A DNA stretch of 64,000 nucleotides from positions 496,001 to 560,000 of the forward strand of contig OZ345352.1 of the NCBI GenBank assembly GCA_977006965.1. The letters run 5' to 3'. Below the pieces are notes generated by a model. It was not told the origin of the DNA. It did not search any database and worked only from the letters and a program-made list of their open reading frames with translations. Shown here one piece after another: positions 44,919-57,793 of this stretch. Made by a program: the position numbers and the translations under genes. The stretch is from Phymatolithon calcareum (lineage: Eukaryota > Rhodophyta > Florideophyceae > Hapalidiales). Positions within the stretch are counted from its first letter, which is position 1; each line of letters starts with the position of its first letter.

Positions 44919-45729
44919 GAATTTCCCTGCCTCAGCGATCGTACTGGGCTACTCGGAGATTCAAAGTGGCCCTTCTGAAGATGGTGAGCCAATAGCGAGT
45001 TCACTTTGAGCATGGCATTTGCGATGACATGAGACGCAATACAGGGCGAAGGAGATCCATTTTGCGTCCTAGAACCTGATTCGATAAAAGATTTGACCTG
45101 TTGAAATGAGCCGCGGCGACTACAGCCCACATTTTGCATTCTCTCATCCTCTTCAATCCGCCACACTCTCTCGCACACAAATATATCTCAGCGCAGCTTC
45201 ACGTGACACTGCTCTCTTCTCTCGGCAAACCCCTAGGACACATATTTTGGCTCCATCAAAACACACGAGCTCTTTTGAATGCCCACGGCACACGATTACT
45301 TGTTGCAAACGCGCGCGCTGTTGTAGATCGGCAGCCATAGGGTCGTAAATAGCGCTTCTTACGATACCGCGCACAGACCCATCGTAGAAGAATATTTGAC
45401 TAGCTCACTGCTGCGCACTCTTTTATCTGTCTACAAACACATCGCTTTGAGTCATCGCAATAAAACTGCATGCTGAAGAAGAGCACTGAGTGTCGGAATT
45501 AACTGGCGCAAAAAGCAGAGTCCGGACTCTCTGTGACATTAGAGAGTGCATATCCCAAAATTATTATTGTTCTACGATAACTACAAATACCCTAGTTCAG
45601 TCAACTGGGTAAGTTTCCGACGCCGCTTCCCCAATAGAACTGGGATAGATGGAATTCTCTAGGAAGCGACATTCGCGCAAGAGAAATGGCAGACATTGCA
45701 ATCTGGTAAAGTCCACAGAGACAGAAAGA
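44919..45729. promoter_or_regulatory. 5' flank of NADPH oxidase
   Basis: About 800 bases with no gene-like frame. This is the presumed promoter region of the minus-strand oxidase, but I see no clear core motif. Confidence 0.3.
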
Positions 45730-45739
45730 ATAAGGTACT

Positions 45740-45906
45740 TGTTTTTTTTTTGAATTTGGAATTTATTAAACGCCCTCAGTAACACTCATGAGACTGCAAG
45801 GGAGATGCGTTTCAGCAGCTACGTTGTAGCTTCGATCATATATTCAAACACTTGTAACCCGGGTTAACGTCGTAGCCCTAGCTGCAAAAACCCTCTCTCG
45901 TAAAAG
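45740..45906 (-). mobile_element. Retroelement, family B, with 10-bp TSD
   Basis: A 5'-truncated insertion in minus orientation, bounded by ATAAGGTACT at 45730-45739 and 45907-45916. On the plus strand it opens with a T run, i.e. a poly(A) tail on the element strand. It ends (element strand) TTTAATAAATTCCAAATTC before the tail. The same sequence is found at 60164-60310. Confidence 0.8.
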
Positions 45907-46033
45907 ATAAGGTACTGGTGTAGCGTGCGCGTGGTGTTTGCGTCGCCAAAGAATGTAGGCAAGGCGAACAAGAGGGCACCCCTCACAGCAAAGTCGTCCG
46001 TGTGGATGTGAGTACGATCACTACGAGCAACCA

Positions 46034-46069
46034 GTCTGTGGGGCTTTTAAATAAACTTGAAAGGAAAAA
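46034..46069 (+). mobile_element. Minimal 36-bp family A insertion with TSD
   Basis: The 36 bases contain only the last part of the family A 3' end (GTCTGTGGGGCTTTTAAATA, then AACTTGAAAGG and A run). They are flanked by ACTACGAGCAACCA at 46020-46033 and 46070-46083. Reverse transcription evidently stopped almost at once. Confidence 0.85.
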
Positions 46070-46082
46070 ACTACGAGCAACC

Positions 46083-46146
46083 ATGACGAGACATGGCCCA
46101 ATTTTTTAAAATAATACAAGTGTGCGATGGGGCCATGTCTCGTCAT
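46083..46146. repeat. 17-bp perfect inverted repeat
   Basis: ATGACGAGACATGGCCC at 46083-46099 is the exact reverse complement of 46130-46146, with a 30-base AT-rich loop. Confidence 0.95.
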
Positions 46147-46158
46147 TGAAATGAAGAA

Positions 46159-46190
46159 GAGCAAGAATAAAAGGCCTTTTATTCTTGCTC
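46159..46190. repeat. 32-bp perfect palindrome
   Basis: GAGCAAGAATAAAAGG is followed with no spacer by its exact reverse complement. It lies 12 bases after the preceding inverted repeat. Confidence 0.97.
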
Positions 46191-46210
46191 AATAATCCCC
46201 GGGGATTATT
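46191..46210. repeat. 20-bp perfect palindrome
   Basis: AATAATCCCCGGGGATTATT is self-complementary and abuts the 32-bp palindrome with no gap. Confidence 0.97.
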
Positions 46211-47722
46211 AATTTAGCTGAAGCGTGAGCGAAGTCATTGAGAATTATTGCGTTCTTTTTCAAAAACAGCACCAGGGGCAAAAATTTCACAGGGCTATGT
46301 CAGGCTGGATGCACGTTGTAACACCCTCTCTGCTCTCACGTGGCTAAAGCCGGTCGAAGGTCTTCAATGTTGTTGGGTATGAGATATCAAGCAGGTTTCC
46401 TGAAGGGTATCAAAACGATGCATATCAGTTCCCCTGGGCGACCCTAGAATGGGCGCCCACCGCGCACCGTACCTACACTGTATCACCAGTGGCCGGTGCT
46501 CCGCTATGGACACAGAAGCGGATACCTTCCGCTGTCTCACTTTTCTAACACAAGGGACGCCTTTGCGAAGACCTTTCGCTATGTCCACAAGGCAGCCGAA
46601 TGGACGCCGATGAAAGCTGCGCTTGCTGTACCCCGTAGCGCTGACGGTCGTTTGCGCCACGACTACCTGTCGGGTGCTATACCTCTCGCTGCTTCGGTAA
46701 TCCCTCTTTGCAAAACATTCATCATCTACACTGCCTTTCATTTGCTTCTCTATTTATACGGTAATAAAGGCAGCACCGCCGGAAAGAAAAGGAACAAGCC
46801 GCGCGGTGAACTTGCCTCTCATCTTTGCCTTTGCCTCGCGCTGCACTCGATTCCATCTATCTCTCTTTGGACCGCCGTGAGGCGTTACAACGTCTTGTAA
46901 ACCATGGTCCGCTGTCCCAGGACGCAGCGATCTTGGAAGGCTGGAATGTGGTTCAGTTGTGAAACCATTGTCTTCCGAAGAGAGCTGGCTTTTCGACAGT
47001 ATGGTCTTGATAACTTTGGTTGCATCATTGCCAGATTTACGTGTAGATCCTCTGAACTCCGTGATGCTCAACAACAACATTGCGACCAATGTTCTTTACG
47101 CTCTTGACATGAAGCGTTTGTGTAGCGGCAGTGTATCACAGTCGTTGAGCGCGAACAAAGGCGTTTCTTCACTAGGCCCCACGCTCCCACTCGGTTCACG
47201 GTACAGTGCGGCCGGCTCGAGGCATTGCTAACTTGCTCAAAGCGCTGCTGACCCTTCTCTTTTCATCTTCTGCATCGTCCTGTCAAGCCTCTACGTCAGC
47301 CTCCCTTGTTACCTTTTTTACCCTCCCGAAGTGTCTGTTTGTCTTGTGTTCCGTGGCTCTTAGCGTCGGTGAATAAAATAAGTTTTGAGATCTATCCAGG
47401 AGAGTTCTTTTTTCCATACACACGAAAATGCACAGTTGGTTCCGCATACTTCGTCTAGATCCTTCCAGATTGCAAGACCTTGAATTCATTGCTTCGTGTA
47501 AATCACTATGCGGATCTCGTTCCCGAGAAACACCGGGTTTGATCTACGATTTTTCGTTCATTCATTTTGCCTTTTCCACTAGTGGGGCTAGCAGCGATTC
47601 GAAGGCCTAAGCTTCTTCCATTCTATCCTATCGTTAGCGAGTTTGACAGCGGCTTTCACGTCTCGTCCAGGTACGTCACCAAAGATTGATTCTGGCGTTG
47701 GTCTGACGCATTGCAGCATCAC
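46211..47722. other. Intergenic, overlapping unrecognised frames
   Basis: Frames of 100-134 codons occur on both strands (46496-46900 plus, 46754-47089 minus, 46364-46741 minus), but none shows a domain and they overlap one another. No gene is called. Confidence 0.35.
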
Positions 47723-48088
47723 CTAGTGGACCAGGCGCCGCTCGCCCATTCTAAGAATGTGTCCAAGCCAATTCCATCGTAGGTCTCTGGCCCGCATTAT
47801 CGCGTTGATGGTGGGTGTCCTGGCTTCGTCGGCTATTGGTCTTTTCGCTATTCTAGATAGCATCTTAGCACCTGTTAATTTGAGTTTCTTCCGCACTGGT
47901 TCTATAAGCTTCCATGAATCACAGTCGCATAGGAGAGTTGATACCACAGAGGTGCCAAAAAGACGGAGACGAAGACCAGAGAATAGTTTTCCATTGGTCA
48001 GAATCCGTTTGAGGTCTTGAAAGCGGGACCACGAAATTTGGACACGGTGGTTGACAGGGACTAAGGGGTCACCGTCTGCCGACTGCAT
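47723..48088 (-). pseudogene. Non-LTR retrotransposon RT C-terminal remnant
   Basis: A 121-residue minus-strand frame with the conserved C-terminal region of LINE reverse transcriptases. A LRLRLFGTSVVSTLLCDCDSW helix is followed by RKKL, an AKMLSRIAKRPIADEA block and the diagnostic LRWNWLGHILRM motif near its end. Together with the frame at 49273-49767, on the same strand and in the right order, it represents one old LINE copy whose middle is missing or replaced. The frame is too short to be functional. Confidence 0.75.
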
Positions 48089-49272
48089 TACGCAAATATA
48101 TTTGAAGTGCCGTGTGTTCCCAAAGTCCTCGGCTTCTCGGCTCCTTTTGTGCCAGATACCTTTTTGTTTCTCTCACCAGCTTGTCTGCGACTGATCCGGG
48201 ACGGGAGGCGACCGTCTGGGCGGGGAGTTAGAACAAGAGGTCCCACTGCTCCTCTGTGAGACAGAGTGCTTCTTGTGATTCGTCACCAAAGTGTTCGACG
48301 GAGACTCGCGTTTAACTTCTGATATTTACCCGCATAACAGTGCTCATGTGCCAGTATAGCCGAGCGAGGTCGTCCAGCTTTCGACAAGCCCTTCAGAAAG
48401 CGGAGGAGGGATCTGCCACAAAAAAGAGAAGTAGAGATGAAATAATTAAGGTATGGGAAAAGAAGAAGTGGGAGTTTTTATTTAAAAGTTACCAACGCCT
48501 CTGCATTTAAGGTGCCTAAGGTTCACATTTAACCGAGCACCCCTTTGGAGTAAATCCGTACTGGGTGCCTACTTTGGGATTACCGTGGTGATCGAACTAG
48601 TCCCCTTACAACGTACTCTAGCGTCGTCGAAGATTATCGCAAACACGAAATCGAGGAGTATGTATGGTCGAGAATACATGACAAGGTGATCTGGAACTTT
48701 GAGCGATCTCTCTGATTTACATGGAATAATCTTGGACATGGTTCATCGTTATTATCGTGGCTTGTTGTAGTCGATTCTCACCTGCAGAGGAACGCGCAAT
48801 GGGCAGACCGGTAATTCGCAATGACCGACACCCAACATGTAAGATCACTGAGCACATCTCCCAGAGAATCGGCTCCTCTGAAATAGTATAAATAAAATCT
48901 GCGACCGGCGCTGATTCCAATCTGGGCACGTCGAAAGTAAAAAGAACAATGAACGTCAAACACTATGCTACATAGTAACCGCACGTTTGCTAAGCCAGTT
49001 ACTTTCTGTAAAGAAGACTTGCGGCTCACACGGGGGCAATTTACACCCAAGGCGCAAGATTTGGAACCTACAAACACCGTTTGGGTTGTTGTAATGAGAA
49101 AGATGAGCACAGAAATTGAGTTTGAGTGCAGGAGACTCACAGGAGCTCTTGTTGGGAGAGAATTACTAATCCAGACCGTTTTGAGTACCCAGAGGACTTT
49201 AGCTTCGAGAATATCGCAAGAGCTGCCCCGATACTCCAAGGTGAGGCTTTGGGAGCTCTCAAAATAAAATCA
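48089..49272. other. Decayed interior of LINE copy
   Basis: Lies between two recognisable LINE fragments. A family C repeat end occurs at about 48465-48525 on the minus strand (element strand: GTTGGTAACTTTTAAATAAA). The rest shows no protein match. Confidence 0.4.
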
Positions 49273-49767
49273 TCAAATATCCCCGTTCAACTTTTGGATA
49301 GCGATCTTGGCGCTCACTGGATGACATTGTTTTCTGCAGTGCAGGCTGCTTTGTGTTGCCAGGGATGTCGCGTATGGAAATTTCCTTTCGCAATCGGCGC
49401 ACTGGAATTTGAAATCCATTTCTTCAAAGTATTCTTTTGTTGTGCCTGTGACTCTTTCTGCCTTTTGGAAATGCTGTCTGAAGCTCTTGTCGGAGGAAAT
49501 GACGAGCTCTCCTTCGGATCTCGCCGCTGGTCTTAGTAGAGAGATCCGTGTTAGAGAAGCTTCAGCATTATCGCGTACTCGAGCTTGTCGATTCGGGATT
49601 GTACTCCTAAGTGTTATGCCAGCTGATTTCGAATTGTGTCGTAAGAAGGTTCGCTCCAGAGCTACGTTAAATCGAAGGGGGCTTATAATGTCTCCTTGCA
49701 GCACGCCTCGCTCAATGCGAACTTTTCTCGAGAAGTGCAAAGTTGTGGAGGAACTCGCAACCGACAA
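49273..49767 (-). pseudogene. LINE reverse transcriptase palm/zinc-finger remnant
   Basis: The minus-strand frame contains the RT motif RGVLQGDIISPLRFNVAL, which in LINE enzymes precedes the catalytic YADD by some tens of residues. At the expected place the sequence reads VRDNAEASL instead of a Tyr-Ala-Asp-Asp, so the active site is lost. Further on is a zinc-finger-like CADCERKF...C (C-x2-C and a distal H/C pair), a feature of several algal and animal LINE families at the end of the RT region. The frame stays open for 164 codons despite the active-site loss. Confidence 0.7.
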
Positions 49768-51740
49768 TGATTCAAGTAGCCAGTCCTGTGAAGGCGTTTG
49801 ACTCTCCGACTCTCAGCTTACACGAAGTCTAGTAATACAGTTATTTCTTTTCATTAAACGGATTGAAAACCTCAGCGATTAAATGGTTTTAGATCAACTT
49901 TTTCGAAGTTTAGCTTGATGCCCCGAGGCAGATTAATCCTCACCCTCGTCAAACAATTCGAAACCACGCTCCACTCCACAAGATTGGTGGGCGTTTTGGC
50001 ATCGACGTCATAGAGGGGTCTCTTTTTGAGACGAAATCAGTTCTAAAATTCGCTCTTGAGTTGCACGCAGCGTTGAAAGATTACACATTTGCTGTTATAC
50101 AGAGCACAAAAACAGGCTTTACTGCTCTCTGCCCTCTGTGCATGGAGCCCGTGTGACCATAACTCCATCTGTAGCTTCCGCCACAATAGGAAGTCAATAC
50201 TTCTGGGGCTCACATACTTCCTATTCTCTAAAAAAATGAAGTGTTGGAGCCCCAGAGGCGCAATTAGTGTACCCCTGATATATAAATTTCTATGTTTTTA
50301 GGCCTCGTTGAACAGGGCTCCCCCTAGAAGCTGTAATGGACAGATCATACGTGCACCTGTGCAAAGTGAAAACAGTAGCCCCTCTGTAAATGCAACGCTA
50401 CGGTGGAAAGATCCTTTTGCAGTTATGGAGGTTTGCAAGTTGGGAGGTTTATCATACAGTCATTTAAATAAAATTTTGACTCAAATTTTTACGGTTGTTA
50501 TTTTTTTAAAAATACCAGCTAGCGCAGCTGAGACCGCCTTGTGCTGCTGTCCACTTTTTCTGTACTTGCCCCATACTGACTCCACTGAGGATCTCATAAA
50601 TGGGCAAAATGTCACCTCTAATCTCGATCATACGCGTTCGTGCCGTCATTCCGATAGGGATTGATGACTTTCTCTGCAGCACGGTGCATGGGAAAATAAG
50701 GGCTAATTCCACCAACTTTGCAATTTGCAAGTTGCAAGGGATAGCTTTTTTTGGTTATAATTTGGTCGTTACACGTTCGGTGGATTGGTTTACTTGCACT
50801 ATTGCAGGTTTTGCATTTCCACGAGTTGCATTTACAGAGGGACTACTGTATACTAGTAAATACGGCAATCTTGGTATACATAAGTCAGCTTATAGACCAG
50901 CTTCCAATCTGAGGGAGAGTTGGGAAAGAAAATACGTGAAAACAGACCCAGGTGCAAAATCCAACCTCCTGCTTCTTTGTAACACCCTGCTCTTTGGTAC
51001 GCCGAGACAGCATGAGAGAACTTGTGATCGGCTGAAGGGACATCGATGCGATACCTTCGCTGTCTCTAAGCTGGTATCTACAGATATCGATTGCATTGAC
51101 CCTTCCTGGTCACTGCTATCTCTGCCAGTACTCTTCTCTTCTGTGTGGGTGCTGGAAAGGCCACGCAGAAGAGAGGCCTAAAGCAGGTACCGGTAATCCG
51201 TGATCCAATCAAGGTGTTTGTTTTTGCATGAACACTGGGATCTTCCTCCTGCTTTTACTACACTGCTAATCGAGCTGATTACTACTTAAAGACAATAGCG
51301 GCCGCGCCATCGGAAACAAGCACACGCTTGGTGGCATAGCCCCTCTCATGTTCCCAACGATACAATCGTTCGCACTTTTTCATTCACTCTGAAAAGTCGT
51401 GAGGCGTTACGCCAGCTCTCGCGCGGAGTACGTACCAGAGTGGAAAGCTTTGATCTGAGGTCGTCCTATAACAAATGTGGTGCGACCCTGATGAAAGCGT
51501 CGTTTTCCTGTCTTGCTCGTAAGTTTTTGCATTTTATTGTGGACCTTTTCGTGTCAGTTTCACTTCCATTTGATTCTTCTCTACCACGCGCTTTTGCGTG
51601 AATTCCGCGCATACGTCATTGTCGATCGTACCAAAACGTGTGCTTATTCTGCAAATGGTTTCCGCGCGTGCGTTGAAACGAATCGCTATCTCACAACAAA
51701 AGCATGTTTCGAGAATCAACATTGAGCGGCCTTCGCTTAT
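49768..51740. other. Gene-poor interval
   Basis: No supported gene. An imperfect hairpin (about 16 of 20 pairs) lies at 50198-50258 with arms TTCTGGGGCTC and GAGCCCCAGAG. The plus-strand frame at 50600-51181 (193 codons) lacks recognisable features. Confidence 0.35.
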
Positions 51741-51754
51741 CTTGGCACCTAATT

Positions 51755-52040
51755 CCTTCTTTCTTTTGTTGAAGATAACTGTGTACGTTACTCAACATTT
51801 AGGGGGCCTTTACGATGGTCCTGGATGGGATTTATTCAGGGTACTCGCATAACTGCTTCCCGTGAGTACTGCTGCACACCACTACAGGGCGATATCCGTG
51901 TGCCCTTCGCGGAACATAACTCAATTCTTGCTCGTGACAGGACTCGAACCACCGACCACAACTTTCCAGCCTTTATCATACCGAAATATGCACACAGGTG
52001 CCCCGGGGGCGGTTATAATCAGGTGGGCACATGATTCTTG
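51755..52040 (-). mobile_element. tRNA-derived SINE copy
   Basis: Minus-strand copy with an exact B box (GGTTCGAGTCC, about 51954-51944) preceded by a tRNA-like head containing GTGCATATTTC. It is followed by the shared body and a CTTTCTTTT-complement tail at about 51757. It is homologous along its length to 41145-41400 and 60787-61035. Confidence 0.7.
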
Positions 52041-52263
52041 CCCCCTTAACGCCGTGTGGATCGAACGCCAAATCCGCGCTGTATCCAATGCTTCATTACT
52101 CATGAAAAGAGATATTTGAAATAAACTCTAAGAGCGCTGCGATATATATCAACAATAATCGCCAAACATACGGGAAAACACTAATCGATCTCAGACCATA
52201 TTTTTGCAATTCTAAAAATGCGCTCCCTTGCACTCCCTCATGGAGCAGAAGGTACTAAATGAC

Positions 52264-53550
<1,287 letters not shown>

Positions 53551-53554
53551 AGTT

Positions 53555-53645
53555 TAGTTGTTTATTTGAAACCCCTCAGTGACACTCCTAAGACTGTACG
53601 GGAGCAGCTTTTCATAACTTGCTCATTCTAGTATATCGCCTGGTC
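53555..53645 (-). repeat. Old family B 3' end
   Basis: Carries diverged family B words (plus strand: TTTATTTGAAACCCCTCAGT, ACACTCCTAAGACTG) without a poly(A/T) run or duplication, so it is an old copy. Confidence 0.5.
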
Positions 53646-54600
53646 CCTAATAAAGGGACTCGTCGTTCTCCATAAACAGTGACAAATGTTCGATATGGCA
53701 CCTTTGCATTCTGACCGGATAGAGTTCTTGTAGCTCCCTTGAATTGCTGCACGGAGAGTCTGCAAATGCCTTGGTTGCACTTTGATAAATATTTTCGCTC
53801 ACGCAATCAGAATTTTCTACTGCAACAGACTAGAAACGTAGTGTAGTAGACAGCACCACAAGCAACACAATAAAATTACCGGAAATGCTACGAACCTACC
53901 TCAGCATCCCGTTATGAGCTCTCCCATGCCGAGCTATCAATTCGTGGAGATAATCTTGCGAAACAGTAAAATCTACATTTCCCGGAATGTGATGATTGTA
54001 GATCTCAGATGGCCTCAATTTTTCTCCACTAGATCCTAATTTTGAGGCTAGGAGCAGGTCGGGTATTCTTTTCATTCTAGAGCAAAGCGAGATTTGTGAA
54101 ATGGTGTAAAAAAGACATCTTGAGGGTCTTCTCTTCTTCATGGCATATATGTTATTTTATTATTAAAATCTCCTAAACCTCAGTTGAGTAACAGTCCTCT
54201 TCTCGCTGGCTTCCACATCTAACCCGATCTAGTCTCCTAAGATCTCCTTAATTTGCACTTCTCTCCCTGTGAGGGATCGGGTTACTCTTTTGGATTGTCA
54301 TCGACCCTAGTAAGCGGTGGAGGGCAACAAGCTCGACCAATGCACTGGTTCCAAAGTTATCACCCAGTACCCTTTTCGAAGAACACCCTTTGTCAGAGCA
54401 GCAAGGCCAGAGACGGTGCGGAGGTACAGCGATCTTCTCAGATTTGCCCACCTCAATCCTGCAATCACCTACCTCTTGAGATCATACTCTGCGTGCAGAC
54501 CACCGATGATGGCATGACACCTCTACAAGATAACTACCACCGGTGACCCGCATGGATCGAACCCCATTGTTATGTCTCGGCGCCACAGTCGGTGGCAGCC
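53646..54600. repeat. Gap containing family D repeat, copy 2
   Basis: The stretch 54147-54365 matches the repeat at 15133-15370 (AAAATCTCCTAAA, CCCTGTGAGGG, GGTTCCAAAGT in order). No gene is supported around it. A minus-strand B-box-like word (GGTTCGATCC, about 54560-54551) lacks a tRNA context. Confidence 0.5.
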
Positions 54601-54629
54601 GGAAAGCAACCACCCGCGATGACATTCGA

Positions 54630-54753
54630 GCGTTAATCGGCAACACCAAAGACTGTCTTGGAGCCGCAACCAGTGACAAACAAGGATCAGGCGTTGATCG
54701 GCAACACCAAAGACTTTCTTGGAGCCGCAACCAGTGGCAGTCAAGGAGCGGCG
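54630..54753. repeat. 61-bp minisatellite, two good copies
   Basis: Units start at 54630 (GCGTTAATCGGCAACACCAA) and 54691 (GCGTTGATCGGCAACACCAA) and share CTTGGAGCCGCAACCAGTG. Diverged units with GGCGCAACCAGCGGCA and CCGCCACAACCGGTGGC follow toward 54900, and a partial one precedes. Confidence 0.8.
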
Positions 54754-54899
54754 GCGCGCGCGCGATTCCCATACCGAGCTAAGTCGTTCGACACCGTCTC
54801 GAGGCGCAACCAGCGGCATTCGAGAAGCCGCTACGCGCAAAGACACTCCCGCGACAACCTAATTCGCCCGACAGCGCCTGGCCGCCACAACCGGTGGCC

Positions 54900-57793
54900 G
54901 CCTGGAAAAAACCGTTAAGCGCATGACGACCGGGCCAAGTACGCCTTCCAGAAGCTCTCCATGCGACCCTCTCATCAGGTAGCACCACGCGGCGCCGCGC
55001 TGCGACCGGCCGAGAATTTGTGCGTCATATTCACAGGCGCGCACACCCGCCAGCGGCTGAAAACGCGGCGCCACACAGTGCAGATTCAAAAGCTTGCACG
55101 ACAGTCCCACCGGCGCGCACAGTCGCCAGCAACTGCTCTAGAGTCCGAGCCTCGCCGATCGAAATCTCTATATCAAGCAAGACGCTGAAGAAACCTTGAT
55201 CTCCGGCACACGCACCGCAAGCTTGCAGACGCGTTCACACGGAGGCACGCACTTCGGAACGTGCCTGAACCGAGACGTGAACCGCGCGTAAGGCAGCGAA
55301 CAGCGTGAGGAGCTTTTTGGTACACCGGCTGTCCTTTTCCCACATAGGACTCGTGCGATATCTGATTTCTCGGCGGAGGCTAGACAGGTGAGCTTTCGAG
55401 TTGGCAGCCCGCGTTCTTTTGTCGACCACCCACCCACCCTTCATAGTCTTTTGTAGTAGTAGTGAAGCTATCGCACGGCTACAACTACGACAATCCGGTT
55501 CTCCGGCAAGCGGTGCTTGTCCGAGAGGAGGTTCCTAAGAGTTACTGGACGGTGTCTGGGAACTCTAGTAAGGAGAAGCGCGACACTGCTCGCTTTCTCT
55601 GGGGAGCTAGACCGATGGACGCCGTGAAAGCAAAGTCGCCAAAATTTCGGTTTTATGTTTCGAATAAAACCGCAGATCTTTCTAAAGTCTGTCAAGGGAG
55701 GCAGTCTCCAAGCCTACCTCGCTATCACAAATTGATTTTCTGCACATTGGAGCTTTGGTGATAATCACTCTTACGCATCGCAGATTCGTATTTCTGTCCC
55801 CCTGGTAGCTCGTTCGGCTTGTTTGTAGGGGTTTTAACAGTCCGTTCTTCTTCTTCGGCCTCCCAGTGTCTAGTTGTCTCTCCTAATCTCCGCTTCTTCG
55901 ACACCATACCTTCTTCAGCTAATTCTGGTGCCTTTTTCAATCGCTCCTCTTTCCTGAAATATCCAATATCCTTTGTTACGTCTCGCAGGTCCTCGTCCCT
56001 TCCGCGGTATTCTTCTGTATATTCTAGATACTTCTTCATATCTCACCAGGCTCAAGGCGAACCTTCCTGCCTAGTGTACCTTCCTCTCTTCCTCATGTAC
56101 GAACTGAGGTATCCTGTGCAAAACGTGGGTGCGGGCAGTTGTGATCCAAGGCTCTTTCAAAAATGTATTGACAGAAGAGTATGCGACACTCTTGAAGAAT
56201 GCTTGACTTGCGATACCACCGACGTAGGCCATTTCAATTCACAATCTCTCCAGGAGGACGTTTTACGTATGGTCTCACCACCAACGACCCGGTTCAATAA
56301 TACAACAGGCCATCTCCGACAACATCGGAAAACCTTTTCTCTCAACACAGCCGGTCTCTATAATTTGAATTTTGAGGATGGCATTCGTTCCCCGCATCAC
56401 TGCAGTTGCGTCAAGCCTACTGCAAATCCTTCTGTGCTAGTCGCAAAAAGATCAACAGTAGGGCGAAACTCAAGACCCGAAAGCGGCAAAATTGGGGACA
56501 GTCAGTAATCGTCATTCTCCTCCCGCCTTGAGAAAGGAGGGATAATCAAATGTGCGCCGCCCCAGCATCAACTTTTCTTGCGAACAAGAAGAAAGCGGTA
56601 AGACGATAAACTCTGTTCTGTGCACGGCAAGACTTAGTCGATGTCCACTCCGCATCCTCTGTAATCCGGTCTGTTGTATGAGAAAAATAAAACAGACCGG
56701 GATCCAGGCGGAAAATGACACGATCAGGGAAAAAAACGTTGTTTATTCAAAAAGATTATAAATTATTACCAAGACCACGCAGCTATGATAGAATATTTCG
56801 GGGAACACCATTGTCGCCAACTTGAACATCGATTTCGAGGAACCATATTGACACAATCGCACTTCATGGGTGCAGCATATAACATTTGCCGGCCTGGCTT
56901 GCTTCGGAAGCGAGATTACAGAGCCAAGGACAGAGGCAAGTTAGAATCTGGTTCTCGAAAACCACTTAAAAATAATACGGAGAAAATATCGACGAACCCG
57001 AAATTCCTTGTTATCTGCGCTCCACGAGTGCAACCAGATTAATATGGAACCTCGAAGGCGATGTCCAAATCTGCCATTAGCGGTCCCAAAACGTCCATTT
57101 TATATCAGAGCAGCAATGAATCATTCGACAACGCAGCACGAGACGAGATGCATTTTGCATCGACGGGCAATAAGCTAGGCAGAATGGGAAAGAAGAAGAA
57201 TACTGCTGCGCTATCGTTGGCTTTATACAGTCAGATGCAGACCATGATATAGGATCAATTATAAATATCTCGGTGCATCTCTCCCAAAAGCAGTGACGAA
57301 ATCTGTCACATTACGGTACCATCGTGCAAAAAAGTGCGGTTTTCGTGCGCCATAGCGTAGAACTGTAATGGTCACATACATGCGGCATGATGTCTTGCTT
57401 TGGTGAACTGGAGGTAAGGCTATCAGATGCACTGGTTGTGGCTTGCGACTTCTCACTGGAAGACAATCTGACCACCCGTTTGGATAAGCCACCCTAACGA
57501 TGCAGTTCTTGCACCGCACGCAATCTTTACTCCAGGATGCGTGTCTAAATTTCGACTAACTATTGTTGAACTGGTCTCCTGATGCCCTAATAGAAAGCAT
57601 ATATTCGCTGCTCCAAATGTGTAGGTTCTACAGCAGGTATTGAGAGAGAAATGTCTTCGATTCACGAAAGTGCCTTAATCGTCAGTAGATGTGCTGGTAA
57701 TTTTCAAATGAATTTTTCCTCCTCTTCTCACGAAAGTTACACCTGTATTCTATATATCCTATGATTGTTCTTCGCTGTGTTCGACTGTAAGAT
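54900..57793. other. Gene-poor interval
   Basis: Several overlapping frames of about 100 codons exist. The minus-strand one at 55725-56039 (charged, EEYRGRDEDLRDVTKD) and the plus-strand one at 55462-55761 (RQAVLVREEVPKSYW) are the most protein-like, but neither is recognised and neither is called a gene. The long plus-strand frame at 55819-56508 is partly the complement of the charged one. Confidence 0.35.

Noticed and set aside
46496-46900. 134-codon plus-strand ORF with hydrophobic segment
   Set aside because: Overlaps equally long minus-strand frames and has no recognisable family; its hydrophobic run alone is not sufficient.
50198-50258. Imperfect hairpin as possible small-RNA precursor
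   Set aside because: Only about 16 of 20 pairs with a bulge; not distinguishable from chance in this much sequence.
50600-51181. 193-codon plus-strand ORF
   Set aside because: No domain, no start context, and the stretch is surrounded by element debris.
54545-54570. tRNA gene on minus strand (GGTTCGATCC box B)
   Set aside because: No A box, anticodon stem or acceptor can be built around it.
55819-56508. 229-codon plus-strand ORF
   Set aside because: Its first third is complementary to a more protein-like minus-strand frame and the rest has no domain; composition is Ser-rich in a manner expected by chance.
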